Shown here in pieces: positions 10,639-22,000 of a stretch of DNA of 64,000 nucleotides. Where the stretch lies: contig OX246747.1 of NCBI GenBank assembly GCA_945910005.1, positions 32,430,489 through 32,494,488 of the forward strand. The letters run 5' to 3'. A program made the translations under genes and the position numbers. The notes beneath the pieces are model-generated. The model searched no databases, was not told the origin of the DNA, and was given only the letters and a program-made list of their open reading frames with translations. The stretch is from Isoperla grammatica. Its lineage: Eukaryota; Arthropoda; Insecta; Plecoptera; Perlodidae. Each line of letters opens with the position of its first letter. Within the stretch, counting starts at the first letter, position 1.

Positions 10639-10770
10639 ATGTCGGACGCCGTGTTGGCTCTTCTTTGTGCCGCCGTTCAAAGATTTCCCTGCCTCTACAA
10701 TACGCGTAGCAAAGATTATAAGATGAATCGTATTAAAGAGAGTGCATGGTTTGCAATATCGCAGGAGTAG
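10639..10770 (+). pseudogene. MADF/Myb-like exon of a Harbinger element, with stop
   Basis: An ATG opens a 43-codon frame containing LLCAAVQRFPCLYNTRSKDY and then a KMNRIKESAW segment. This is the core of a MADF (Myb/SANT-like) DNA-binding domain: L-x-x-x-V-x-x-x-P-x-L-Y, S-K-x-Y-x-x-x, W. The frame meets TAG at 10768-10770, just where the next conserved helix should start. It resumes as QISGN in the same frame, followed by a possible GTAATA donor. It looks like a once-functional exon with one nonsense change. Harbinger elements characteristically encode such a protein beside the transposase, and this element has Harbinger ends. Confidence 0.65.
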
Positions 10771-11579
10771 CAAATTAGTGGTAATACTGATGTTTTTTAA
10801 CTAGGCCTATTTCTCAATAACCTACGCACACCATAACCTACCTAATTTCAACATGCCCTTGGCCTACATCTGGATAGCCTAGGCCTACACACGGCCAACG
10901 TAGAAATAGTGACCTAAGCTAGTAGGCGCATACTAATAACCAGTAGGACTATTATCAAATAATTTAATCTTCCTACAATGCTACCTACACGTGCCTTCAG
11001 CTTTCCTAATTAGGTACGTAGCTCGTCTCGGTCTTGTCAACACCATGATTTCTCGGATAGCATAAATCGCGCCAAATCATCTGTCATATGACGGTGCGCA
11101 GCAAGAACACAAAACGCGTTTACGCCGCGCAGGAGCCATGGCATGTGAACACCTCAAATTCAACACGACGTAAAAACGTCGTACGCAGCGTACAGCGTCA
11201 AGGCATGAGAACCCAGCATAAGGTCATCTAACCTATTTCCATAATGTTAAAAATCCCATGTTATTCAAATGGGAGAATCATTCAGAAAAACAAATGAATT
11301 GATCTGTCAAAACAAATTATGGGCCAAAAAGACAAAATAACAATCGGTAATGAGATTTGATCTTCACATTCTATATATATATTTTTTTTAATACTTTACG
11401 TGTAAGTTCACATTATTGGTGAGGATTATTTAAATAATAATGCGATTTTTGTAGTTGGATCAAAATGGCGATTTTGGATCTCATTCAATGACCTTACTTT
11501 GCGCTTCGCAATTACTCCGCTAGGAGTAAATCCAGTAGACCTTGGAAACAACGTTGCTTACTTTGGTAGATAACAGACT

Positions 11580-11770
11580 GGACCCTTATTCTATAACTCC
11601 ACCGAAACGGATTCGGTCGGAAATTACAACAATTTTGGCCGAAATGGAAACAATTGCAGTTCCACAACAATATAACTGACACAATAATTTCCAATTAGTA
11701 TTGTTATTATTTCTCAATTGTTTCCATTTCGGCCCGAATCCATTTCGGGAGTTTTATAGAATAGGGGTCC
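11580..11770. mobile_element. Foldback MITE, 191 bp
   Basis: GGACCCTTATTCTATAACTCC at the left pairs with the right end GGAGTTTTATAGAATAGGGG plus TCC, apart from two single-base indels. The interior holds further inverted repeats (tttccatttcggcc), so most of it can fold into a long hairpin. It interrupts a satellite unit between acagact and gggtctcaatg. Confidence 0.8.
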
Positions 11771-12695
11771 GGGTCTCAATGTATGGCATAGCTTGTTGTA
11801 CTCAGATAGCTCGTCATCACGCCAACATTAAAACATGTTTCCTCGACTAACCGTTTATGCTAGACAAGCATAAGCATGTTTAATAAATTAAGTAAAAATA
11901 ATTTATGGAGACACTCCAATGATTATTACCCTAGTCCTTTAACAAGAGACGCTAGGAGTCGTCAAACACGTGTTTAAATACATTCTGTTTTTTAGAATAA
12001 TATTCTTTACGGCTTTATTGTTTATTTAGGCAATCTTTAAGTTAATTCCCGAGGTAGATCTAAACATTGTCTACTTTGAAAAAAATAATCGCCTCGCTAC
12101 GTTTGTTGTGAACGACGTTAGGCGTCGCCGAAATTTCTAAGATTTTCTTGTCAAGTTCCACTTTCGGTACCGATTGTGGATGAACGGTGGTACCTATTTA
12201 GTCGTAGCGTCGAACTTAAGGTCGGTAAGAATCAATGGTGACGTAGTATGAGCGTCGGTAGCGTCGGTTTGTACAGGTCGTGGTGAAACGACGCCAACTT
12301 CAGGTAACCAAAATAGTTGATTTTTTGAGGTTTTTATTTTTTTACTGGTAAACGGTTTGAGATAGAATTTTTTGGTTGCCAATTCCTTCCTATTCATTGC
12401 TCTCTTGATATGTTTCGTATTTTTAAAAAAATAAACAAAATAAAACATTTCAATATTCTCCGATTGTGGTCTTCTGAGACAAAATTTGAAATTTTGGGCG
12501 CCTGTGTCTCTGTAAGTATGACCCCCAGCATAGTTTTTGTTTTCAGAATGTCTAGATAATTAACGCAAAAAAAATAAAAAAAATACAGAAACAAATTTGG
12601 ACCCCTCGTATGGTAGCTACGAGCGCTAGAAAACAAAATTTCCCCTTAGTAAACCCTTCTCAACTTTGCTCGTCTGAATATGGAAGAAAAAAAGT

Positions 12696-12768
12696 CTGCC
12701 AGTTACGGGGATCGAACCCCGGACCGCGAAAACACTAGTCGACGCCGCTACCGCGTACGCCACACCAC
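12696..12768 (-). repeat. tRNA-like segment 1 of the satellite unit (first copy)
   Basis: The minus strand reads an A-box-like TGGCGTACGCGGTAGC, then a B box GGTTCGATCC within a perfect GGGG-loop-CCCC T-arm, and ends in a run of Ts (TTTTTTTC). This is the layout of a tRNA-derived Pol III unit or SINE head. The acceptor stem does not pair, so it is not a working tRNA. The segment recurs in every unit. Confidence 0.65.
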
Positions 12769-12977
12769 TCGATGGAAGTTGGGTCGCTTAGACTGGTATA
12801 GATAACACACGGCTCTCAATGTATGCATGTTACCAAATATATATGATATTACGAACAGAGGGTCTCATTGGATTTAAAAAATATCCAAGAATACGATCCG
12901 ATGACAAAAACTCACGCGAATTGAGTTATAAACGACATAAATGTGTGATTATGGTGGAAAAAAAAGAATTGGAGCCA

Positions 12978-13045
12978 ATGGGTTCCAAACCCCAGACCTC
13001 AAGTATTCGAAGCGACGGCGTTACTGACTACGCTATGCCTCACGA
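12978..13045 (-). repeat. tRNA-like segment 2 of the satellite unit (first copy)
   Basis: About 270 bp from segment 1 is a second, diverged tRNA-like stretch. Its minus-strand B-box-like motif is GGGTT-CAGA/CGGA-ACCC, again with a T-run downstream. The sequences next to both segments (gcttagactgg, tctcaatgtatg) are related. The 1310-bp unit therefore looks like a fusion of two copies of one SINE-like element. Confidence 0.6.
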
Positions 13046-16000
13046 TGAAAATTCGTTGCTTAGACTGGAATATAACACACTGGTCTCAATGTATGTATGG
13101 CATAGCTTGTTGTATTCAGATAGTTTTTCATCACGCCAACATTGAAACATGTTTCCCCGGCTAACTGTTGATGCAAGGCAAGCATAAGCATGTTTCATGT
13201 ATAGAGTAAGAATGTCCAATGGAGAAACTCTAGTTTTTATTTCCTTAACTCTTTAACAGGAGACGCTACGAGTCGTTAAAGACGTGCTCAAATACACTCT
13301 GTTTTTTAGAATTATATTCTTTACGGCTATATTGTTTACTTAGGCGATCTTAAAGTTAGTTCATGTGGTAGATCTGTACATTGTCTACTTTGAAAAAAAT
13401 CATCGCTTTGCTACGTTTGTTGTGAACGACGTTAGGCGTCGCCGAAATTTCAAAGATTTTCTTGTCAAGTACCACTTTCGGTACCGATTGTGGGTGAACG
13501 GTGGTACCTAGTAAGTCGTAGTGTCGAACTTAAGGTCAGTAAGAATCCCTGGTGACGTGGTATGAGCGTCGGTAGCGTCGGTTTGTACAGGTCGTGGTGA
13601 GGCGACGCCAACTTCAGGTAACCAAAATAGTTGATTTTTTTAGGTTTTTATTTTTTTACTGGAAAACGGTTTGAGATAGAATTTTTTGGTTGCCAATTCC
13701 TTCCTATTCATTGCTCTCTTGATATGTTTCGTATTTTTAAAAAAATAAAAAAAATAAAAAATTTCAATATTCTCCGATTGTGGTCTTCTGAGACAAAATT
13801 TGAAATTTTGGGCGCCTGTATCTCTGTAAGTATGACCCCCAGCATAGTTTTCGTTTTCAGAATGTCTAGATAATTAACGCAAAAAAAATAAAAAAAAATC
13901 AGAAACAAATTTGGACCCCCCGTATGGTAGCTACGAGCGCTAGAAAAAAAATTTTCCCCTTAGTAAACCCTTCTCAACTTTGCTCGTCTGAATATGGAAG
14001 AAAAAAAGTCTGCCAGTTACGGGGATCGAACCCCGGACCACGAAAACACTAGTCGACGCCGCTACCGCGTACGCCACACCACTCGATGGAAGTTGGGTCG
14101 CTTGGACTGGTATAGATAACACACGGCTCTCAATGTATGCATGTTACCAAATATATATGGATTTACGAACAGAGGGTCTCATTGGATTTAAAAAATATCC
14201 AAGAATACGATCCGATGACAAAAATCACGCGAATTGAGTTATAAACGAAATAAATGTGTGATTATAGTGGAAAAAAAAAATTGGAGCTAATGGGTTCTGA
14301 ACCCCAGACCTCAAGTATTCGAAGCGACGGCGTTACTGACTACGCTATGCCTCACGATGAAAATTCTTTGCTTAGACTGGAATATAACACACTGGTCTCA
14401 ATGTATGGCATAGCTTGTTGTATTCAGATAGTTTTTCATCACGCCAACATTAAAACATGTTTCCCCGGCTAACTGTTGATGCAAGGCAAGCATAAGCATG
14501 TTTCATGTATAGAGTAAGAATGTCCAATGGAGAAACTCTAGTCTTTATTTCCTTAACTCTTTAACAGGAGACGCTACGAGTTGTTAAAGACGTGCTCAAA
14601 TACACTCTGTTTTTTAGAATTATATTCTTTACGGCTATTTTGTTTATTTAGGCGATCTTACAGTTAGTTCATGAGGTAGATCTGTACATTGTCTACTTTG
14701 AAAAAAATCATCGCTTTGCTACGTTTGTTGTGAACGACGTTAGGCGTCGCCGAAATTTCAAAGATTTTCTTGTCAAGTACCACTTTCGGTACCGATTGTG
14801 GGTGAACGGTGGTACCTAGTAAGTCGTCGTGTCGAACTTAAGGTCAGTAAGAATCCCTGGTGACGTGGTATGAGCGTCGGTAGCGTCAGTTTGTACAGGT
14901 CGTGGTGAGGCGACGCCAACTTCAGGTAACCAAAATAGTTGATTTTTTTAGGTTTTTATTTTTTTACTGGTAAACGGTTTGAGATAGAATTTTTTCGTAG
15001 CCAATTCCTTCCTATTCATTGCTCTCTTGATATGTTTCGTATTTTTAAAAAAATAAAAAAAATCAAAAATTTCAATATTCTCCGATTGTGGTCTTCTGAG
15101 ACAAAATTTGAAATTTTGGGCGCCTGTATCTCTGTAAGTATGACCCTCAGCATAGTTTTCGTTTTCAGAATGTCTAGATAATTAACGCAAAAAAAATAAA
15201 AAAAATACAGAAACAAATTTGGACCCCCCGTATGGTAGCTACGAGTGCTAGAAAAAAAAATTCCCCTTAGTAAACCCTTCTCAACTTTGCTCGTCTGAAT
15301 ATGGAAGAAAAAAAGTCTGCCAGTTACGGGGATCGAACCCCGGACTGCGAAAACACTAGTCGACGCCGCTACCGCGTACGCCACACCACTCGATGGAAGT
15401 TGGGTCGCTTAGACTGGTATAGATAACACACGGCTCTCAATGTATGCATGTTACCAAATATATATGGTTTTACGAACAGAGGGTCTCATTGGATTTAAAA
15501 AATATCCAAGAATACGATCCGATGACAAAAACTCACGCGAATTGAGTTATAAACAACATAAATGTGTGATTATGGTGGAAAAAAAAATTGGAGCCTATGG
15601 GTTCCGAACCCCAGAACTCAAGTATTCGAAGCGACGGCGTTACTGACTACGCTATGCCTCACGATGAAAATTATTTGCTTAGACTGGAATATAACACACT
15701 GGTCTCAATGTATGGCATAGCTTGTTGTATTCAGATAGTTTTTCATCACGCCAACATTAAAACATGTTTCCCCGGCTAACTGTTGATGCAAGGCAAGCAT
15801 AAGCATGTTTCATGTATAGAGTAACAATGTCCAATGGAGAAACTCTAGTCTTTATTTCCTTAACTCTTTAACAGGAGACGCTACGAGTCGTTAAAGACGT
15901 GCTCAAATACACTCTGTTTTTTAGAATTATATTCTTTACGGCTATATTGTTTACTTAGGCGATCTTAAAGTTAGTTCATGAGGTAGATCTGTACATTGTC

Positions 16001-19000
16001 TACTTTGAAAAAAATCATCGCTTTGCTACGTTTGTTGTGAACGACGTTAGGCGTCGCCGAAATTTTAAAGATTTTCTTGTCAAGTACCACTTTCGGTACC
16101 GATTGTGGGTGAACGGTGGTACCTAGTAAGTCGTAGTGTCGAACTTAAGGTCAGTAAGAATCCCTGGTGACGTGGTATGAGCGTCGGTAGCGTCGGTTTG
16201 TACAGGTCGTGGTGAGGCGACGCCAACTTCAGGTAACCAAAATAGTTGATTTTTTTAGGTTTTTATTTTTTTACTGGTAAACGATGTGAGATAGAATTTT
16301 TTGGTTGCCAAATTCTTCCTATTCATTGCTCTCTTGATATGTTTCGTATTTTTAAAAAAATAAAAAAAATCAAAAATTTCAATATTCTCCGATTGTGGTC
16401 TTCTGAGACAAAATTTGAAATTTTGGGCGCCTGTATCTCTGTAAGTATGACCCCCAGCATAGTTTTCGTTTTCAGAATGTCTAGATAATTAACGCAAAAA
16501 AAATAAAAAAAAATACAGAAACAAATTTGGACCCCCTGTATGGTAGCTACGAGCGCTAGAAAAAAAAATGTCCCCTTAGTAAACCCTTCTCAACTTTGCT
16601 CGTCTGAATATGGAAGAAAAAAAGTCTGCCAGTTACGGGGATCGAACCCCGGACCGCGAAAACACTAGTCGACGCCGCTACCGCGTACGCCACACCACTC
16701 GATGGAAGTTGGGTCGCTTAGACTGGTATAGATAACACACGGCTCTCAATGTATGCATGTTACCAAATATATATGGATTTACGAACAGAGGGTCTCATTG
16801 GATTTAAAAAATATCCAAGAATACGATCCGATGACAAAAACTCACGCGAATTGAGTTATAAACGACATAAATGTGTGATTATGGTGGAAAAAAAAGAATT
16901 GGAGCTAATGGGTTCTGAACCCCAGACCTCAAGTATTCGAAGCGACGGCGTTACTGACAACGCTATGCCTCACGATGAAAATTCGTTGCTTAGACTGGAA
17001 TATAACACACTGGTCTCAATGTATGGCATAGCTTGTTGTATTCAGATAGTTTTTCATCACGCCAACATTAAAACATGTTTCCCCGGCTAACTGTTGATGC
17101 AAGGCAAGCATAAGCATGTTTCATGTATAGAGTAAGAATGTCCAATGGAGAAACTCTAGTTTTTATATCCTTAACTCTTTAACAGGAGACGCTACGAGTC
17201 GTTAAAGACGTGCTCAAATACACTCTGTTTTTTAGAATTATATTCTTTACGGCTATATTGTTTACTTAGGCGATCTTAAAGTTAGTTCATGAGGTAGATC
17301 TGTACATTGTCTACTTTGAAAAAAATTATCGCTTTGCTACGTTTGTTGTGAACGACGTTAGGCGTCGCCGAAATTTCAAAGATTTTCTTGTCCAAGTACC
17401 ACTTTCGGTACCGATTGTGGGTGAACGGTGGTACCTAGTAAGTCTTAGTGTCGAACTTAAGGTCAGTAAGAATCCCTGGGGACGTGGTATGAGCGTCGGT
17501 AGCGTCGGTTTGTACAGGTCGTGGTGAGGCGACGCCAACTTCAGGTAACCAAAATAGTTGATTTTTTTAGGTTTTTATTTTTTTACTGGTAAACGGTTTG
17601 AGATAGAATTTTTTGGTTGCCAATCCCATCCTATTCATTGCTCTCTTGATATGTTTCGTATTTTTAAAAAAATAAAAAAAATCAAAAATTTCAATATTCT
17701 CCGATTGTGGTCTTCTGAGACAAAATTTGAAATTTTGGGCGCCTGTATCTCTGTAAGTATGACCCCCAGCATAGTTTTCGTTTTCAGAATGTCTAGATAA
17801 TTAACGCAAAAAAAATTTAAAAAAAATACAGAAACAAAATTGGACCCCCCGTATGGTAGCTACGAGCGCTAGAAAAAAAAATTTCCCCTTAGTAAACCCT
17901 TCTCAACTTTGCTCGTCTGAATATGGAAGAAAAAAAGTCTGCCAGTTACGGGGATCGAACCCCGGACCGCGAAAACACTAGTCGACGCCGCTACCGCGTA
18001 CGCCACACCACTCGATGGAAGTTGGGTCGCTTAGACTGGTATAGATAACACACGGCTCTCAATGTATGCATGTTACCAAATATATATGGATTTACGAACA
18101 GAGGGTCTCATTGGATTTAAAAAATATCCAAGAATACGATCCGATGACAAAAACTCACGCGAATTGAGTTATAAACGACATAAATGTGTGATTATGGTGA
18201 AAAAAAAAAAATTGGAGCTTATGGGTTCCGAACCCCAGATCCTAGTATTCGAAGCCACGGCGTTACTGACTACGCTATGTTTCACGATGAAAATTCGTTG
18301 CTTAGACTGGAATATAACACACTGGTCTCAATGTATGGCATAGCTTGTTGTATTCAGATAGTTTTTCATCACGCCAACATTAAAACATGTTTCCTCGGCT
18401 AACTGTTGATGCAAGGCAAGCATAAGCATGTTTCATGTATAGAGTAAGAATGTCCAATGGAGAAACTCTACTCTTTATTTCCTTAACTCTTTAACAGGAG
18501 ACGCTACGAGTTGTTAAAGACGTGCTCAAATACACTCTGTTTTTTAGAATTATATTCTTTACGGCTATTTTGTTTATTTAGGCGATCTTACAGTTAGTTC
18601 ATGAGGTAGATCTGTACATTGTCTACTTTGAAAAAAATCATCGCTTTGCTACGTTTGTTGTGAACGACGTTAGGCGTCGCCGAAATTTCAAAGATTTTCT
18701 TGTCAAGTACCACTTTCGGTACCGATTGTGGGTGAACGGTGGTACCTAGTAAGTCGTAGTGTCGAACTTAAGGTCAGTAAGAATCCCTGGTGACGTGGTA
18801 TGAGCGTCGGTAGCGTCGGTTTGTACAGGTCGTGGTGAGGCGACGCCAACTTCAGGTAACCAAAATAGTTGATTTTTTTAGGTTTTTATTTTTTTACTGG
18901 TAAACGGTTTGAAATAGAATTTTTTGGTTGCCAAATTCTTCCTATTCATTGCTCTCTTGATATGTTTCGTATTTTTAAAAAAATAAAAAAAATCAAAAAT

Positions 19001-22000
19001 TTCAATATTCTCCGATTGTGGTCTTCTGAGACAAAATTTGAAATTTTGGGCGCCTGTATCTCTGTAAGTATGACCCCCAGCATAGTTTTCGTTTTCAGAA
19101 TGTCTAGATAATTAACGCAAAAAAAATAAAAAAAATACAGAAACAAATTTGGACCCCCCGTATGGTAGCTACGAGCGCTAGAAAAAAAAATTTCCCCTTA
19201 GTAAACCCTTCTCAACTTTGCTCGTCTGAATATGGAAGAAAAAAAGTCTGCCAGTTACGGGGATCGAACCCCGGACCGCGAAAACACTAGTCGACGCCGC
19301 TACCGCGTACGCCACACCACTCGATGGAAGTTGGGTCGCTTAGACTGGTATAGATAACACACGGCTCTCAATGTATGCATGTTACCAAATATATATGGAT
19401 TTACGAACAGAGGGTCTCATTGGATTTAAAAAATATCCAAGAATACGATCCGATGACAAAAACTCACGCGAATTGAGTTATAAACGACATAAATGTGTGA
19501 TTATGGTGGAAAAAAAAGAATTGGAGCTAATGGGTTCTGAACCCCAGACCTCAAGTATTCGAAGCGACGGCGTTACTGACTACGCTATGCCTCACGATGA
19601 AAATTCGTTGCTTAGACTGGAATATAACACACTGGTCTCAATGTATGGCATAGCTTGTTGTATTCAGATAGTTTTTCATCACGCCAACATTAAAACATGT
19701 TTCCCCGGCTAACTGTTGATGCAAGGCAAGCATAAGCATGTTTCGTGTATAGAGTAAGAATGTCCAATGGAGAAACTCTAGTTTTTATATCCTTAACTCT
19801 TTAACAGGAGACGCTACGAGTCGTTAAAGACGTGCTCAAATACACTCTGTTTTTTAGAATTATATTCTTTACGGCTATATTGTTTACTTAGGCGATCTTA
19901 AAGTTAGTTCATGAGGTAGACCTGTACATTGTCTACTTTGAAAAAAATCATCGCTTTGCTACGTTTGTTGTGAACGACGTTAGGCGTCGCCAAAATTTCA
20001 AAGATTTTCTTGTCCAAGTACCACTTTCGGTACCGATTGTGGGTGAACGGTGGTACCTAGTAAGTCTTAGTGTCGAACTTAAGGTCAGTAAGAATCCCTG
20101 GGGACGTGGTATGAGCGTCGGTAGCGTCGGTTTGTACAGGTCGTGGTGAGGCGACGCCAACTTCAGGTAACCAAAATAGTTGATTTTTTTAGGTTTTTAT
20201 TTTTTTACTGGTAAACGGTTTGAGATAGAATTTTTTGGTTGCCAATTCCTTCCTATTCATTGCTCTCTTGATATGTTTCGTATTTTTAAAAAAATAAAAA
20301 AAATCAAAAATTTCAATATTCTCCGATTGTGGTCTTCTGAGACAAAATTTGAAATTTTGGGCGCTTGTATCTCTGTAAGTATGACCCCCAGCATAGTTTT
20401 CGTTTTCAGAATGTCTAGATAATTAACGCAAAAAAAATAAAAAAAATACAGAAACAAATTTGGACCCCCCGTATGGTAGCTACGAGCGCTAGAAAAAAAA
20501 ATTTCCCCTTAGTAAACCCTTCTCAACTTTGCTCGTCTGAATATGGAAGAAAAAAAGTCTGCCAGTTACGGGGATCGAACCCCGGACCGCGAAAACACTA
20601 GTCGACGCCGCTACCGCGTACGCCACACCACTCGATGGAAGTTGGGTCGCTTAGACTGGTATAGATAACACACGGCTCTCAATGTATGCATGTTACCAAA
20701 TATATATGGATTTACGAACAGAGGGTCTCATTGGATTTAAAAAATATCCAAGAATACGATCCGATGACATAAACTCACGCGAATTGAGTTATAAACGAAA
20801 TAAATGTGTGATTATGGTGGGAAAAAAAAATTGGAGCTAATGGGTTCTGAACCCCAGACCTCAAGTATTCGAAGAGACGGCGTTACTGACTACGCTATGC
20901 CTCACGATGAAAATTTTTGCTTAGACTGGAATATAACACACTGGTCTCAATGTATGGCATAGTTATATTCAGATAGTTTTTCATCACGCCAACATTAAAA
21001 CATGTTTCCTCGGCTAACTGTTGATGCAAGGCAAGCATAAGCATGTTTCATGTATAGAGTAAGAATGTCCAATGGAGAAACTCTAGTCTTTATTTCCTTA
21101 ACTCTTTAACAGGAGACGCTACGAGTCGTTAAAGACGTGCTCAAATACACTCTGTTTTTTAGAATAATATTCTTTACGGCTATTTTGTTTATTTAGGCGA
21201 TCTTACAGTTAGTTCATGAGGTAGGTCTGTTCATTGTCTACTTTGAAAAATATCATCGCTTTGTTACGTTTGTTGTTAACGACGATAGGCGTCGCCGAAA
21301 TTTCAAAGATTTTCTTGTCAAGTACCACTTTCGGTACCGATTGTGGGTGAACGGTGGTACCTAGTAAGTCGTAATGTCAAACTTAAGGTCAGTAAGAATC
21401 CCTGGTGACGTGGTATGAGCGTCGGTAGCGTCGGTTTGTACAGGTCGTGGTGAGGCGACGCCCACTTCAGGTAACCAAAATAGTTGATTTTTTTAGGTTT
21501 TTATTTTTTTACTGGTAAACGGTTTGAGATAGAATTTTTTGGTTGCCAATTCCTTCCTATTCATTGCTCTCTTGATATGTTTCGTATTTTAAAAAAAATA
21601 AAAAAAATAAAAAATTTCAATATTCTCCGATTGTGGTCTTCTGAGACAAAATTTGAAATTTTGGGCGCCTGTATCTCTGTAAGTATGACCCCCAGCATAG
21701 TTTTCGTTTTCAGAATGTCTAGATAATTAACGCAAAAAAAATAAAAAAAATACAGAAACAAATTTGGACCCCCCGTATGGTAGCTACGAGCGCTAGAAAA
21801 AAAAATTTCCCCTTAGTAAACCCTTCTCAACTTTGCTCGTCTGAATATGGAAGAAAAAAAGTCTGCCAGTTACGGGGATCGAACCCCGGACCGCGAAAAG
21901 ACTAGTCGACGCCGCTACCGCGTACGCCACACCACTCGATGGAAGTTGGGTCGCTTAGACTGGTATAGATAACAAACGGCTCTCAATGTATGCATGTTAC

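Larger units (their letters stand above)
9964..11218. mobile_element. PIF/Harbinger-type element
   Basis: Ends TGCTGGGTTCTCATG and CATGAGAACCCAGCA are exact inverted repeats. The target duplication is TAA (9961-9963 and 11219-11221), the 3-bp TWA type used by PIF/Harbinger. Comparison with the uninterrupted hAT copy at 4340-4708 confirms the empty-site sequence. The interior contains a MADF-like coding exon (10639-10770), consistent with Harbinger elements that encode a Myb/SANT-like partner protein. It also carries a later hAT insertion (10056-10492). The DDE transposase is missing. Confidence 0.85.
9915..11545. mobile_element. hAT MITE, family copy 2, with nested insertions
   Basis: The same family as 4340-4708: it starts CAAGGTCCACTAGATC and ends GTAGACCTTGG. 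It is flanked by a perfect 8-bp duplication AAACAACG (9907-9914 and 11546-11553). The element is split after 9963 by a Harbinger-type insertion and resumes at 11219. Removing that insertion gives a copy of about 376 bp collinear with copy 1. It inserted into a satellite unit. Confidence 0.9.

Noticed and set aside
12696..12768. Functional tRNA gene
   Set aside because: The B box and T-arm are good but the acceptor stem does not pair and the anticodon region is irregular. It fits a SINE head better.
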